Notes: generated by a model from the letters alone, not told the origin. DNA of 33,271 bases from an uncultured Gilliamella sp. (GCA_945291235.1 CALYQY010000015.1:1-33271); one strand, 5' to 3'. Shown: positions 1-8,802, numbered from the stretch's first letter. Numbers and translations are program-made.

Positions 1-1525
1 ATGCTAATGCCATACCACCAGTGATTGCTCCACCAATAATACAACAAGGGATTACTCGTAGCGGATCACGCGCTGCAAAAGGAATCGCTCCTTCAGAGAT
101 AAAGCATAAGCCTAAAACAAGCGACGCTTTACCACTTTCTTGTTCTGCTTTAGCAAATTTTTTGCGGGCAATAAGCGTGGCAATTCCCATCGCTAATGGT
201 GGTACCATACCGCCAGCCATAACTGCCGCCATAGGTGCATAAACTTGTGAAGAGATTAAACCTGTACCGAATGCATACGCAACTTTATTGATTGGTCCGC
301 CCATATCAGTACACATCATACCGCCTAAAATCGCACCTAAAATAACAGCATTACCAGTACCCATTGAGTTAAGCCATGATGCAACATTCCGCATCAACCA
401 TGAGACTGGCTCACCAACGACAAATTGCATAACAAGCCCGGTTGCCAGCGTAGCGAGCAACGGTACAATTAAGATCGGTTTGAGTGCTTCCATACTTTGT
501 GGTAATGGTAAATATTTGGCGATGATCATAGATATATAACCCGCAAAATAACCAATAATAATACCACCTAGGAAACCAGCTCCCGTTGATACTGCAAGTA
601 AACCACCAACAAGCCCCGGAGCAAGACCCGGTCGGTCAGCGATCGAGTAAGAGATATAGCCAGCAAGTAAAGGCACCATTAACGAGAAGGCTAAACCACC
701 AATTTCAGCTAAATGAGGTTCACCAACAAGTTTTTGGACACCATCTTGCATTTCAAATGACCCAAAGGCAAAAGAGAGTGCAATAATCAATCCGCCCGCA
801 ACTACCATTGGTAACATATAAGAAACCCCGGTTAAAAGATGTTGATAGACACCTTTTTTCTCATTGCTTGATTTTCCGGATGAGGCACCCGCCGAAGGTT
901 GATAAACCGTCGCTTCTTCAAATGCTTTATCTAACTCTTGAGCAGTCTTTTTAAGAGCTGGACCAGTCTTAGTTCGGTATAGTTTTTTACCGGCAAATTT
1001 ACTGAGATCGACATCGATATCGCAAGCTGCAATCACAACATCAGCCGCAGCGATCTCTTCTGGCGTTAATTCATTACCGACACCTACAGAACCACGGGTT
1101 TCTACTTTACACCACCAACCACGTTTTTTGGCTTCTTCTTCGATCGCTTCAGCTGCCATAAAGGTATGAGCAACACCGGTTGGACAAGCTGTGACCGCAA
1201 CAATACGTTTTACACCTGTATCTGGCTTAGATGCTGGCGCTACTGAAGTTGATTGTTGGTAAACGCTCGCTTTAGTCGGCGCATCATTTAAAATCTGTTT
1301 AGGGTTAGCAAAGATTTCATTTAAATCTTCCACCACATAAACTTTTTTGCCTATCACAGACTGATCACCGATATCACCACCACCAACAGCAACAATGACA
1401 TCAGCAGATTGAGCATTTTCTGCGATTTTTAAATTTAATGAATTGGCAGCTAAAGCTAGTTCTGCTTTAGCCAAACGTCCGTTAACCGGACCAGAATGAC
1501 TACCTTCAACTATATATATATTCAT
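1..1525 (-). CDS. fruA: Fructose-specific PTS permease EIIB'BC, FruA (3' end cut by window edge)
   Basis: Membrane permease of the fructose phosphotransferase system; imports fructose and releases fructose 1-phosphate in the cytoplasm. About 508 codons are visible from ATG 1525; E. coli FruA has 563 residues, so some 55 are lost past position 1. Residues 1-100 form the degenerate EIIB' domain. The active EIIB follows, with the phosphocysteine in TACPTGVAHTFMAAE (about Cys114). The EIIC membrane domain starts near residue 220 and carries the family motifs YMLPMVVAGGL and SEGAIPFAARDP. It is the last gene of fruB-fruK-fruA, 8 bases after the fruK stop. A gene-finder that requires a stop codon would miss it. 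Identification is firm. Confidence 0.97.
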   Translation of the reverse strand, partial: MNIYIVEGSHSGPVNGRLAKAELALAANSLNLKIAENAQSADVIVAVGGGDIGDQSVIGKKVYVVEDLNEIFANPKQILNDAPTKASVYQQSTSVAPASKPDTGVKRIVAVTACPTGVAHTFMAAEAIEEEAKKRGWWCKVETRGSVGVGNELTPEEIAAADVVIAACDIDVDLSKFAGKKLYRTKTGPALKKTAQELDKAFEEATVYQPSAGASSGKSSNEKKGVYQHLLTGVSYMLPMVVAGGLIIALSFAFGSFEMQDGVQKLVGEPHLAEIGGLAFSLMVPLLAGYISYSIADRPGLAPGLVGGLLAVSTGAGFLGGIIIGYFAGYISMIIAKYLPLPQSMEALKPILIVPLLATLATGLVMQFVVGEPVSWLMRNVASWLNSMGTGNAVILGAILGGMMCTDMGGPINKVAYAFGTGLISSQVYAPMAAVMAGGMVPPLAMGIATLIARKKFAKAEQESGKASLVLGLCFISEGAIPFAARDPLRVIPCCIIGGAITGGMALA

Positions 1526-1533
1526 GAATACTC

Positions 1534-2469
1534 CTATCCCGCAATTATTTCAATTTTTGAAAGCATGTTAGTGACTGCTTGACGGTCAGATATACCAACT
1601 CCTGCTTGTCCAACTGATAAAGCGGCAACACTTGATGCAAATACTAAGGTGTCTTTAATGGATTGATTAGTCATCAGACCATACATTAAACCACCAACCA
1701 TAGAATCACCAGCACCAACAGTGCTAACTACCTGACATTTAGGCGGTTTTGCCAACCATGCTTCGTGTTTTGTTACCCATAAAGCACCTTTACTTCCTAG
1801 TGAAATTACCACGTTCTCAACACCGCCATCAATAAGTTCCATGGCAGCTGTTTTGATTTCCGGTAGGGTGGTTAATTTCCGTCCTACCCACATTTCTAAT
1901 TCTTTATCATTAGGTTTAATTAACCATGGTTTGGCTTTTAAACCGGCAACCAAAGCATCTCTTGAGCTATCAAACACAATTTTTGGACAAATGGCTTTGA
2001 CTTGTTTCATCCAATCAGTGAACTTATCAAGCGAAACGCCCGCTGGCAAACTACCACTGATTGCCACCATATCGATATCTTTCAACCATTCAAGCGAGCT
2101 TTTCACAAACAGTTGCCAGTCATTTTCGCTGATAGTAAAGCCGGAAAAATTAAGATCCGTCACTTCACTATTTTCTTCGGTCAATTTAACATTGATACGA
2201 GTACGGCCTTTAATCGTTTGGAATTTGTCGACCACATTTAAGGATTTAAATAACAAATTAAAGCCATCACGATTTTCTTTACCTAAAAAGCCACCAACGG
2301 TCAATTTAACATCTAAATCAGATAATACTTTAGCGACATTAATGCCTTTGCCAGCGGCAAGTAAAGCATTAGTTTGAACTAGGTTCACATCACCAAGTTC
2401 CACTTTGGGACAAAATCCCAAAAGATCATAAGCTGGATTTAAGGTAATAGTTGCAACACGATATGTCAT
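1534..2469 (-). CDS. fruK: 1-phosphofructokinase FruK
   Basis: Cytoplasmic PfkB-family kinase that converts fructose 1-phosphate to fructose 1,6-bisphosphate with ATP, feeding PTS-imported fructose into glycolysis. The N-terminal RVATITLNPAYDLLGF is close to the E. coli protein; the sugar-binding GKGINVAKVL lies near residue 42, and the PfkB signature VGAGDSMVGG near residue 250 holds the catalytic aspartate. Length is about 311 residues (E. coli 312). A GTG at 2472 overlaps the fruB stop (TAGTG), but ATG 2469 gives a one-to-one alignment with E. coli FruK and is preferred. It is coupled to fruB upstream and fruA downstream. Confidence 0.97.
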   Translation of the reverse strand: MTYRVATITLNPAYDLLGFCPKVELGDVNLVQTNALLAAGKGINVAKVLSDLDVKLTVGGFLGKENRDGFNLLFKSLNVVDKFQTIKGRTRINVKLTEENSEVTDLNFSGFTISENDWQLFVKSSLEWLKDIDMVAISGSLPAGVSLDKFTDWMKQVKAICPKIVFDSSRDALVAGLKAKPWLIKPNDKELEMWVGRKLTTLPEIKTAAMELIDGGVENVVISLGSKGALWVTKHEAWLAKPPKCQVVSTVGAGDSMVGGLMYGLMTNQSIKDTLVFASSVAALSVGQAGVGISDRQAVTNMLSKIEIIAG

Positions 2470-2471
2470 CA

Positions 2472-3677
2472 CTAAACGCCCTCGCCTAAACCGCTTTCAA
2501 CTGCTTGACCAATTGCATCAAGGGCTTGTTGGGCATCATCACCCACAGCGGTAAATCTTAATCGGCTACCTTTTTTAGCACCCAGAGCAACAATTTTCAT
2601 AAGACTGGTTGCGCTAACCGCTTCACCTTTACCGTCAAGATTTGCCACTGTAACTTTGCTGTTAAACTCTTTGACAAGTTTAACCAGTACTGACGAAGGA
2701 CGGGTATGTAAACCGTTTTCATTTGGTACAATAAAATCACGCGTTAACGTTTCACCACTGGTTTCAGTCGTGGTTGATTGATTTTGACTAACGGTTGATT
2801 CTGCTTGAGTATTATCACAAGCAACCCCCTCACCACCTGCTACCAGAAGATGATTAAGCGTATCAATATTGGCCGACAATAGTTGATCTAATTTTTGGTT
2901 AAAGGTCAACGTTGCAATATTAGCAATAATTTCACACACGCTATCATCAGTTGCTGACATTGTGATTAATAATTTTACAGGGTTACCGTCTTGACTCAGA
3001 TCACTGACTGTGCGACTAATTGCAATCGCATTTTTTAAGTTACCTTCTTTGCTATCATTTAACCAAACACCACTGCCTAAATAATTAGGTTTGTTATCAA
3101 GCACATTGGCAATAAAAGATGCATTAACGGCATTTTGTTGTTTTAAGCGTGAAGCATTTAATGCTTGTAATGTCGCTAGGCTGTCGGCGGTAATATCTAA
3201 TAAGACACAATCATGATTAATACTAATTTGGCTATCTTGTGAACTCTCTTTGCCGGTTAAAATGGCAATCGCATCATCGGCAGATTGAATGTTTTTAATT
3301 CGTTCTTCAACACCGTCAGCACCCAGAACATGAGTCAGTTGACGCAATAGTTCGAGATGTTCATCAGAACTTGCCGCAATACCAATAGCTAAGTAAGCCT
3401 TTTCACCATCATCGCCCCATACAACACCTTCAGGGAAACAAAACACTTGTACGCCTGTTTTTTTAACTAAATGGCGGGTTTTAGTTGTACCATGAGGAAT
3501 AGCAATACCGATACCCAGATAAGTTGCAGCTTGCTCTTCCCGTTCAAGCATACCATTAACATACCCTTCTTCCACATAACCGGCGTTAGTTAAGGCTGCT
3601 GCAATTTGTTTTATTGCTTCTGTTTTATTGGGTGCTTGTTCATTTAAATGAATATTTTCTTTAACTAAATGAAACAT
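2472..3677 (-). CDS. fruB: Fructose PTS EIIA-HPr fusion protein (FPr), FruB
   Basis: Cytoplasmic phosphocarrier that takes phosphate from enzyme I on its own HPr domain and passes it to its EIIA domain and then to FruA. The EIIA(Fru) domain occupies residues 1-145 with the active histidine in GIAIPHGTTKTRH (His62). A middle linker/M domain fills about 150-310, and HPr lies at about 314-401 with NENGLHTRPSS (His324). At 401 residues it is slightly longer than E. coli FruB (376); the extra length is a Ser/Thr/Gln-rich linker near 295-310. First gene of the operon, expressed from the promoter at 3770-3798 under the Cra and CRP sites described separately. Confidence 0.97.
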   Translation of the reverse strand: MFHLVKENIHLNEQAPNKTEAIKQIAAALTNAGYVEEGYVNGMLEREEQAATYLGIGIAIPHGTTKTRHLVKKTGVQVFCFPEGVVWGDDGEKAYLAIGIAASSDEHLELLRQLTHVLGADGVEERIKNIQSADDAIAILTGKESSQDSQISINHDCVLLDITADSLATLQALNASRLKQQNAVNASFIANVLDNKPNYLGSGVWLNDSKEGNLKNAIAISRTVSDLSQDGNPVKLLITMSATDDSVCEIIANIATLTFNQKLDQLLSANIDTLNHLLVAGGEGVACDNTQAESTVSQNQSTTTETSGETLTRDFIVPNENGLHTRPSSVLVKLVKEFNSKVTVANLDGKGEAVSATSLMKIVALGAKKGSRLRFTAVGDDAQQALDAIGQAVESGLGEGV

Positions 3678-3752
3678 ATAATAAATACCTCGGGGTTAAA
3701 ATGTTAGATCTACTAAAATAACTCAGTAATTCTAAATCCATAATTGAATCAT

Positions 3753-3768
3753 ATTGAATCGTTTCAGC
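3753..3768 (-). promoter_or_regulatory. Cra (FruR) operator in the fruB promoter
   Basis: Minus strand reads GCTGAAACGATTCAAT, a near match to the Cra palindrome GCTGAATCGATTCAGC; the inner TGAAACGATTCA (3755-3766) fits the core exactly. It covers the start site predicted from the promoter at 3770-3798, so bound Cra would block fru transcription, as in E. coli. A further half site (TGATTCAA on the minus strand, 3744-3751) lies one turn downstream. Confidence 0.88.
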
Positions 3769-3769
3769 A

Positions 3770-3798
3770 ATAATGAATACAAACTTATTAATTATCAA
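3770..3798 (-). promoter_or_regulatory. Sigma70 promoter of fruBKA
   Basis: On the minus strand, TTGATA (3798-3793) and CATTAT (3775-3770) are separated by exactly 17 bases, matching 5/6 and 4/6 of consensus. The start site would be near 3763, inside the Cra operator. Its position between a CRP site and the operator supports it. Confidence 0.65.
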
Positions 3799-3822
3799 AT
3801 ATTTTATTTCTATTAATAATTA

Positions 3823-3844
3823 ATCTGTGATCTAGATCTGATTT
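3823..3844 (+). promoter_or_regulatory. CRP (cAMP receptor protein) site upstream of fruB
   Basis: The core TGTGATCTAGATCTGA (3826-3841) matches the symmetrical CRP consensus TGTGATCTAGATCACA except for two bases in the right half. Its centre at 3833.5 lies about 70 bases upstream of the predicted fruB start site, a standard class I activator position. It sits between the cra stop codon and the fruB promoter. Confidence 0.7.
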
Positions 3845-3866
3845 TTGTTAAAAATTCAAACAGCTT

Positions 3867-4889
3867 TTAATTCTTAAAGCTACCATCCCGACTAAAGCTA
3901 CCACGATAGATTAACCGTCTTGGTATAACTGTAGTACCCGGTTGGTACTGTTTTTTCTGTAAACTATTTAATAATAACTCAATAGTTACTTTGGATACTG
4001 CTTTATGATCTTGAGAAAGCGCTATCACTTTACAAGGTAAAAAATCCAGTAATTCATTATCGCCAAATGTTGCAATAGTTAAATTTTCTGGTAGATGACC
4101 TAACTTTTTCAATATCGCATCAATTGCGCCTTGCAGTAATGAAAAAGAGGTTGAAAAAATACCATCTGGTATCTTATTTGTTTCCAGCCAGCGACTAAAT
4201 GTTAGCGCTGCATCGTGCCGACTATAATTATTTACGCATAAAAAATCAACCCTATTACAGTGGTCTTGTGTAATATCTTTAAAACCTGCCATACGAAGCT
4301 GGCTTACAGATAAATTTGGTGATGCGCCAATATAAACAATATTACCCTTCACAAATTGATTAAATGTTTGCGCTAACATCTTTGAATCTTCTTTATCAGC
4401 CCCAACAATGTTTCTAAAGTGGTCTGCCGATAATGTTCTATCGAGCGCAAATAATGGCATTTCATCATTTTGCCAGTCATCATAAAAAGTATAATCATCA
4501 TCAGACACGAAAGCAGATGAGATGACTAAGGCATCAACACGGCGTTGTCTAAGGTGTTTAACACACTCTTTTTCTATTTCAGGATTATCTTCCGAACATG
4601 AAAGCAGTAGCTGATAACCCTCTTTGCGAACAAGTTGCTCTAGATAATTTGCTATTCGGGTATAACTGTTATTTTCTAAATCAGGAATAATGATACCAAT
4701 TGTGCGTGTTTTACCTGCTCTTAATCCTGCCGCTACCGCATTAGGTTGATAGTTATGCTCTTTTACAACCGCCATAACTTTTTCAATGGTTTTATCACTT
4801 ACCCGATACTTCTTTGCTTTTCCATTAATTACATAGCTGGCAGTTGTTCTTGATACACCTGCTAACAAAGCAATTTGTTCTAATTTCAT
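3867..4889 (-). CDS. cra: Catabolite repressor/activator Cra (FruR), LacI family
   Basis: LacI/GalR-family regulator that binds DNA until released by fructose 1-phosphate; it represses fruBKA and glycolytic genes and activates gluconeogenic ones. The N-terminal helix-turn-helix, IALLAGVSRTTASYVINGKA, and hinge region NAVAAGLRAGKTRTIG are almost the E. coli sequence. The periplasmic-binding-protein-like effector domain spans about 60-330 and ends with the conserved IATFGDNELLDF. Length 340 (E. coli 334). ATG 4889 gives the exact Cra N-terminus. The gene lies directly upstream of fruB, unlike E. coli where cra is far from the fru operon; a clear Cra box stands in the gap between them. Confidence 0.96.
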   Translation of the reverse strand: MKLEQIALLAGVSRTTASYVINGKAKKYRVSDKTIEKVMAVVKEHNYQPNAVAAGLRAGKTRTIGIIIPDLENNSYTRIANYLEQLVRKEGYQLLLSCSEDNPEIEKECVKHLRQRRVDALVISSAFVSDDDYTFYDDWQNDEMPLFALDRTLSADHFRNIVGADKEDSKMLAQTFNQFVKGNIVYIGASPNLSVSQLRMAGFKDITQDHCNRVDFLCVNNYSRHDAALTFSRWLETNKIPDGIFSTSFSLLQGAIDAILKKLGHLPENLTIATFGDNELLDFLPCKVIALSQDHKAVSKVTIELLLNSLQKKQYQPGTTVIPRRLIYRGSFSRDGSFKN

Positions 4890-5016
4890 TAAACTTTCTC
4901 AATCAAAAAACTGTTAGTAATTTAACCTAAATCAACTTACATTGTAAACATCGACCGTATTGTTTATGCAATGATTTGCAATGTTAACAAACAAAAAATA
5001 GTGTCGATATTACAAA

Positions 5017-5031
5017 TGGTTACTTTAACCA
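5017..5031 (-). terminator. Weak hairpin downstream of the siderophore ABC operon
   Basis: TGGTTA and TAACCA form a 6-bp stem with a 3-base loop about 27 bases after the ATPase stop codon; on the minus strand it is followed by TTTGTAATA. The stem is short and the T-run poor, so termination is only possible. Confidence 0.3.
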
Positions 5032-5057
5032 ACACCTAAGATAATTGATCAAATTAA

Positions 5058-5813
5058 CTAATAATAGATAGCAATATTTTGATCATGCACATTTTCAATT
5101 TTAACGGGAGTATCAAAGATCTCTTCTAATATCGCCGCATCCATAATCTGTTTTGGCTCGCCTTGATAAATCAATTTGCCTTCTTTCATCGCTAAAATAT
5201 AGTCTGAATAAACCGATGCAAAATTGATATCATGGATAACAATCACAATGGTTTTACCCAGCTCATCAGCCGCTCGCCGTAACTGTTTCATCATCGAAAC
5301 TGCGTGTTTCATATCTAGATTGTTTAGCGGTTCATCAAGCAAAACATACTCAGTATCTTGACAAAGTACCATAGCAACATAAGCACGTTGCCGTTGTCCG
5401 CCAGAGAGTTCATCTAAAAAACGATCTTTATATTCAGTCAGATTTAAAAACTCGAGAGCACGATGAATATGCTGATAGTCATTAGCATTTAAGCGCCCTT
5501 TAGAATAGGGATAACGGCCAAAACCGACAAGGTCAAAGACGGTCAGCCGACTGGTAAAGCGATTTTCTTGTCTTAATACAGATAAGTAAGTAGCAAGTTT
5601 ATCACTAGGTGTATCAACCACATTCATATTTTGAATTTTTACTTCGCCTTCGTCAGCCAATAGCAGACGACTTATTATTGAAAGTAACGTCGATTTGCCT
5701 GCACCATTGGGACCAATAATTGTCGTAATGCCGCCTTGGGTTATAGTGGCATTGACATTTTTTAATACTGAAATTGATTGGTAATTTTTACTGATATTGT
5801 TAATTTCAATCAC
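5058..5813 (-). CDS. Iron-siderophore ABC transporter ATP-binding protein (CeuD/VctC/YclP type)
   Basis: Cytoplasmic ATPase that powers ferric-siderophore import through the two permeases encoded upstream. Walker A is GPNGAGKST (residues about 34-42), the ABC signature is LSGGQRQRAYVAM (about 136-148) and Walker B is EYVLLDEPLNNLD (about 155-167); the switch histidine lies in IVIHDINFA. Length 251 is typical. Its ATG overlaps the stop of the preceding permease by 4 bases (ATGA), so the four genes are translationally coupled. Overall resemblance is to ATPases of catecholate and petrobactin systems rather than haem or B12; the exact ligand cannot be read from the ATPase. Confidence 0.93.
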   Translation of the reverse strand: MIEINNISKNYQSISVLKNVNATITQGGITTIIGPNGAGKSTLLSIISRLLLADEGEVKIQNMNVVDTPSDKLATYLSVLRQENRFTSRLTVFDLVGFGRYPYSKGRLNANDYQHIHRALEFLNLTEYKDRFLDELSGGQRQRAYVAMVLCQDTEYVLLDEPLNNLDMKHAVSMMKQLRRAADELGKTIVIVIHDINFASVYSDYILAMKEGKLIYQGEPKQIMDAAILEEIFDTPVKIENVHDQNIAIYY

Positions 5814-6781
5814 TTTGGCACCTTTTTCAATAATAAGAAGATAAATAAAGTGCCTCCAATAAACTCAATAACAATCGATAGCGCACCGACCATATTTAGC
5901 ACTCGCTCTAAAAACATTTGTCCTCCTACAAGAAAAATAATGCCTAATAAAAAGGCTGTTGGTAGTAAGTAACGATGTTGGCTAGATCCACTTACGCTAT
6001 AGGCTAAATTTGCAATCAGCAGACCTAAAAAAGTAAATGGTCCAACCAGCGCAGTAGAGATTGCAACTAAGATTGATACAAGTAATAAGATTATCGAGAC
6101 ATTTTTTTGATAATCGAGGCCTAAACTAATGGCATTATCACGCCCTAATGCTAACACATCAAATCGATAGCGCATTTGCCACAAAACCAGCCCAATTATG
6201 GTTACAATAGCTAGCGAAAATAGAATTAACACAGGTTCCGCTCGAGTAAAGGTCGCAAAAATGCGGCTTTGCAATACAGCAAATTCTGTCGGTGTCATTA
6301 ATCGCTGTAATAAATTGGAAAAACTACGAAACAGCGTACCTAGGACAATACCAATTAATAGCACCAAATGAAGATTTTGCTTAAGTTTAGTTAATAAGCC
6401 TTGATATAAAAAGAGTGAAAAGAAAATCAAGACTAAAGATTCAAATATAAATTTTCCTATTACGCCAATAAAAGGGATGCCTTGAATATCAATAAAAAAT
6501 ATGATTATAGTTTGAATTAAAACAAACAATGATTCAAACCCCATTATCGATGGCGTTAATATTCGATTATTGGTTAGGGTTTGGAATAGTAGCGTTGAAG
6601 TTGACGCTGAAAACGCAACTAAAATCATGGTTAACACAATCCATGTTCGATGCATGAGAATATAGTTGATGTTTCCTTTCAAATTAATGGTCATAAAGCA
6701 AGTAATGCAAACAAGAGCGAGAACTAACAGTATTATTACCCGTTTTGCGCTGGAAAACTGACGATTTAGATTAACGGACAT
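5810..6781 (-). CDS. Iron-siderophore ABC transporter permease, FecCD family (second permease)
   Basis: Inner-membrane subunit of the siderophore importer, expected to pair with the other permease in this operon. It is 323 residues and very hydrophobic, with eight to ten membrane helices and the FecCD-type segment VGPFTFLGLLIANLAY (about 250-265) that contacts the ATPase. The C-terminal IVIEFIGGTLFIFLLLKK is the usual ending of CeuC/VctG/YclO-like proteins. The start overlaps the upstream permease by 11 bases and the end overlaps the ATPase by 4, so stoichiometric coupled translation is likely. Confidence 0.92.
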   Translation of the reverse strand: MSVNLNRQFSSAKRVIILLVLALVCITCFMTINLKGNINYILMHRTWIVLTMILVAFSASTSTLLFQTLTNNRILTPSIMGFESLFVLIQTIIIFFIDIQGIPFIGVIGKFIFESLVLIFFSLFLYQGLLTKLKQNLHLVLLIGIVLGTLFRSFSNLLQRLMTPTEFAVLQSRIFATFTRAEPVLILFSLAIVTIIGLVLWQMRYRFDVLALGRDNAISLGLDYQKNVSIILLLVSILVAISTALVGPFTFLGLLIANLAYSVSGSSQHRYLLPTAFLLGIIFLVGGQMFLERVLNMVGALSIVIEFIGGTLFIFLLLKKVPK

Positions 6782-7730
6782 GACGTTTTTGACTCAATAA
6801 AACTAAAAAGATAACTGCACCTATAACACCAAGGATAACACTCACAGGAATTTCGAATGGATATCGGATAACACGCCCAATAATGTCACATATTAACACT
6901 AATCCACTGCCCAAAAGACAAATCCATGGAATCGTTTTACGGACATTGTCCCCCATTAATAAGCTTACAATATTGGGGACAATCAATCCTAAAAATGGCA
7001 ATACGCCAACAACAACGACAACAATTCCCCCGATAAGTGCGATAACAATAAGGCCAATTAACATCACTCGGCGATAATTGAGACCAACATTAACCGAAAA
7101 ATCACGCCCTAAACCGACCACCGTGAACTGATCGGCATTCCAACAAGCTAGCAACGTTAGTCCCCCAACTAACCATAAGAGTTCATATCGGCCTTGTAAA
7201 ATTCCGGAAAAATCACCCGATTCCCACCCGGCAAGAGACTGCAATAAATCAAAATACATTGCGAAGAAAGTGGTAATTGCGCTAATCACAGCCCCAAGCA
7301 TAATGCCAATAAGTGGCACCATAAGTGCAGATTTATACATAATTTTCCGGGAGATATACATAAAAATCAGCGTCCCGAACAAAGCAAATAGGCTTGCAAC
7401 AACCATTTTGATCATGACGCTAGCAGCAGGCGCAAAGACCATCATTACCAGCAGTCCTAAACTTGCTGCTTGCGTCGTGCCTACAAGGGAAGGTTCAACA
7501 AATCGATTTTGAGTGAGCAACTGCATAATCAAGCCAGCCACACTCATAGCACTACCTGCTAATAATAATGCTAGTGTTCGAGGGAGTCGGCTAACAAAGA
7601 AGATTTCTCGCATGTTACTGTCAGTCCAGAGTTCTGATAATGTGACATTCCCTGCACCAATAAACAGACTTACGACAACCATTACCATTAAAAAGACAAT
7701 GGCTGTCATAAAATAAAACGATTTAATCAT
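6771..7730 (-). CDS. Iron-siderophore ABC transporter permease, FecCD family (first permease)
   Basis: Inner-membrane subunit of the same importer, 319 residues, related to CeuB/VctD/YclN. The family segment AGSAMSVAGLIMQLLTQNRF (about 58-77) is followed by PSLVGTTQAASLG; the cytoplasmic-loop motif GVLPFLGLIVPNIVSLLMG (about 242-260) is the ATPase contact. Hydrophobic throughout, with nine or ten helices. It begins 3 bases after the binding-protein stop and overlaps the second permease by 11 bases. Two different permeases with one ATPase and one binding protein is the standard composition for catecholate siderophore importers of this group. Confidence 0.93.
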   Translation of the reverse strand: MIKSFYFMTAIVFLMVMVVVSLFIGAGNVTLSELWTDSNMREIFFVSRLPRTLALLLAGSAMSVAGLIMQLLTQNRFVEPSLVGTTQAASLGLLVMMVFAPAASVMIKMVVASLFALFGTLIFMYISRKIMYKSALMVPLIGIMLGAVISAITTFFAMYFDLLQSLAGWESGDFSGILQGRYELLWLVGGLTLLACWNADQFTVVGLGRDFSVNVGLNYRRVMLIGLIVIALIGGIVVVVVGVLPFLGLIVPNIVSLLMGDNVRKTIPWICLLGSGLVLICDIIGRVIRYPFEIPVSVILGVIGAVIFLVLLSQKRHVR

Positions 7731-7733
7731 ACT

Positions 7734-8708
7734 TTAATTATTCGTTGATGTTTTTTGTAACGCTTCTTCTATTTGATCCATCAATCGACTATAAGTTTGA
7801 ATACCACCAGCAATATACATTGATGTTGAATCCAGATAAACAATATGATTATTTTTCCATGCGGCAGTTTTTTGGATCAATTCATTATTTAAAACTTGTT
7901 GTGCGGATAACGCTTCTTTATTACCAATGGCACTATCACGGTCTATAACAAATATCCACTGCGGGTCAACACTCAAAACAAATTCACTGGTGATCGAATT
8001 ACCATGACGGCCTGCTTCTTGGAAAACAGCTGCCGGCTTGAAACCTAAAACATCAAACACAAAGCCAAAACGAGATTTTGGACCATAAGCTGACATTTTG
8101 CCACCATTAACCATAATCATTAACGCCGAACCGGCTGTACTTGTTTTTGGTTTTAGTTGTTCTATTTTTTGATTAAAGTCTTCAATCAATTTAGATGCTT
8201 CTTTCTCTTTTTCAAAAATCCAACCTAATTGACGAGTTCGCTCAGTTAAACTCGCTAAGAAGTTATTGGAATCAATATCTAAGGAGATTGTTTCTGCTAA
8301 TTTTTCCAATTTTGGATAGGCATCTGTTGCTCGTCCACCTGCTATAATTAAGTCAGGATTGATAGAGCTAAGTACTTCGTAATTTGGCTCAAACAAAGTC
8401 CCAATGTTAGTATAGGACTTATCACTATATTTAGATAAGAAATCAGGTAAATGGACATTTGATTGTGGTACAGCTGAGACTGGAATATTCAATGCATCAA
8501 TAATATCAAGAGTTGCAATGTTAAAAACAGCTACTTTTTTGGGAACAGACCCAAAAAGTGCTTCGCCTTGAGCGTGTTTAATTACCAGAGCATCTTTCTT
8601 AATATCGGAATAATCTGGTTTTTGGTTATTCTTATTATTATCACACCCAACAACTAACAGCAATACAGCAAACAGCACTGTAATTTTAACTTTGATAAAT
8701 GAATACAT
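7734..8708 (-). CDS. Ferric-siderophore-binding lipoprotein (CeuE/VctP/YclQ-like)
   Basis: Periplasmic binding component that delivers iron-siderophore to the two permeases. ATG 8708 is chosen over an upstream start at 8741 because AGGAG stands 6 bases before it and it gives a proper lipoprotein signal: a basic N-terminus, a hydrophobic core and lipobox LVVGC with Cys22. Length 324. The mature part has the FecB/BtuF bilobed fold. RHGNSITSEFVLSVDP and SMYIAGG align with the Campylobacter CeuE loops that carry the iron-coordinating histidine and tyrosine (here about His235 and Tyr298). This suggests tetradentate catecholates, such as enterobactin breakdown products. No siderophore synthesis genes are in the window. 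Confidence 0.92.
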   Translation of the reverse strand: MYSFIKVKITVLFAVLLLVVGCDNNKNNQKPDYSDIKKDALVIKHAQGEALFGSVPKKVAVFNIATLDIIDALNIPVSAVPQSNVHLPDFLSKYSDKSYTNIGTLFEPNYEVLSSINPDLIIAGGRATDAYPKLEKLAETISLDIDSNNFLASLTERTRQLGWIFEKEKEASKLIEDFNQKIEQLKPKTSTAGSALMIMVNGGKMSAYGPKSRFGFVFDVLGFKPAAVFQEAGRHGNSITSEFVLSVDPQWIFVIDRDSAIGNKEALSAQQVLNNELIQKTAAWKNNHIVYLDSTSMYIAGGIQTYSRLMDQIEEALQKTSTNN

Positions 8709-8749
8709 ATGAACTCCTATTAACTTGTTTAGATAAAACAAAATAAATG

Positions 8750-8768
8750 ATAAATAATAATCATTATC
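8750..8768 (-). promoter_or_regulatory. Fur box of the siderophore importer operon
   Basis: ATAAATAATAATCATTATC matches the 19-bp Fur consensus GATAATGATAATCATTATC at 15 positions, including the whole right half. It overlaps the start site predicted by the promoter at 8774-8802 and lies about 40 bases before the binding-protein ATG, the expected place for repression by iron-loaded Fur. Confidence 0.85.
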
Positions 8769-8773
8769 ATTAA

Positions 8774-8802
8774 ATTGTATCTAAAAACAACTCAGTGTTC
8801 AA
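8774..8802 (-). promoter_or_regulatory. Sigma70 promoter of the siderophore importer operon
   Basis: Minus strand TTGAAC (8802-8797) and TACAAT (8779-8774) with a 17-base spacer; start site near 8767, within the Fur box. The -10 is 5/6 and the -35 is 4/6 of consensus. Confidence 0.6.

Noticed and set aside
1841..2377. 178-codon open frame on the plus strand
   Set aside because: Antisense shadow of fruK, with no start signal and no recognisable domain.
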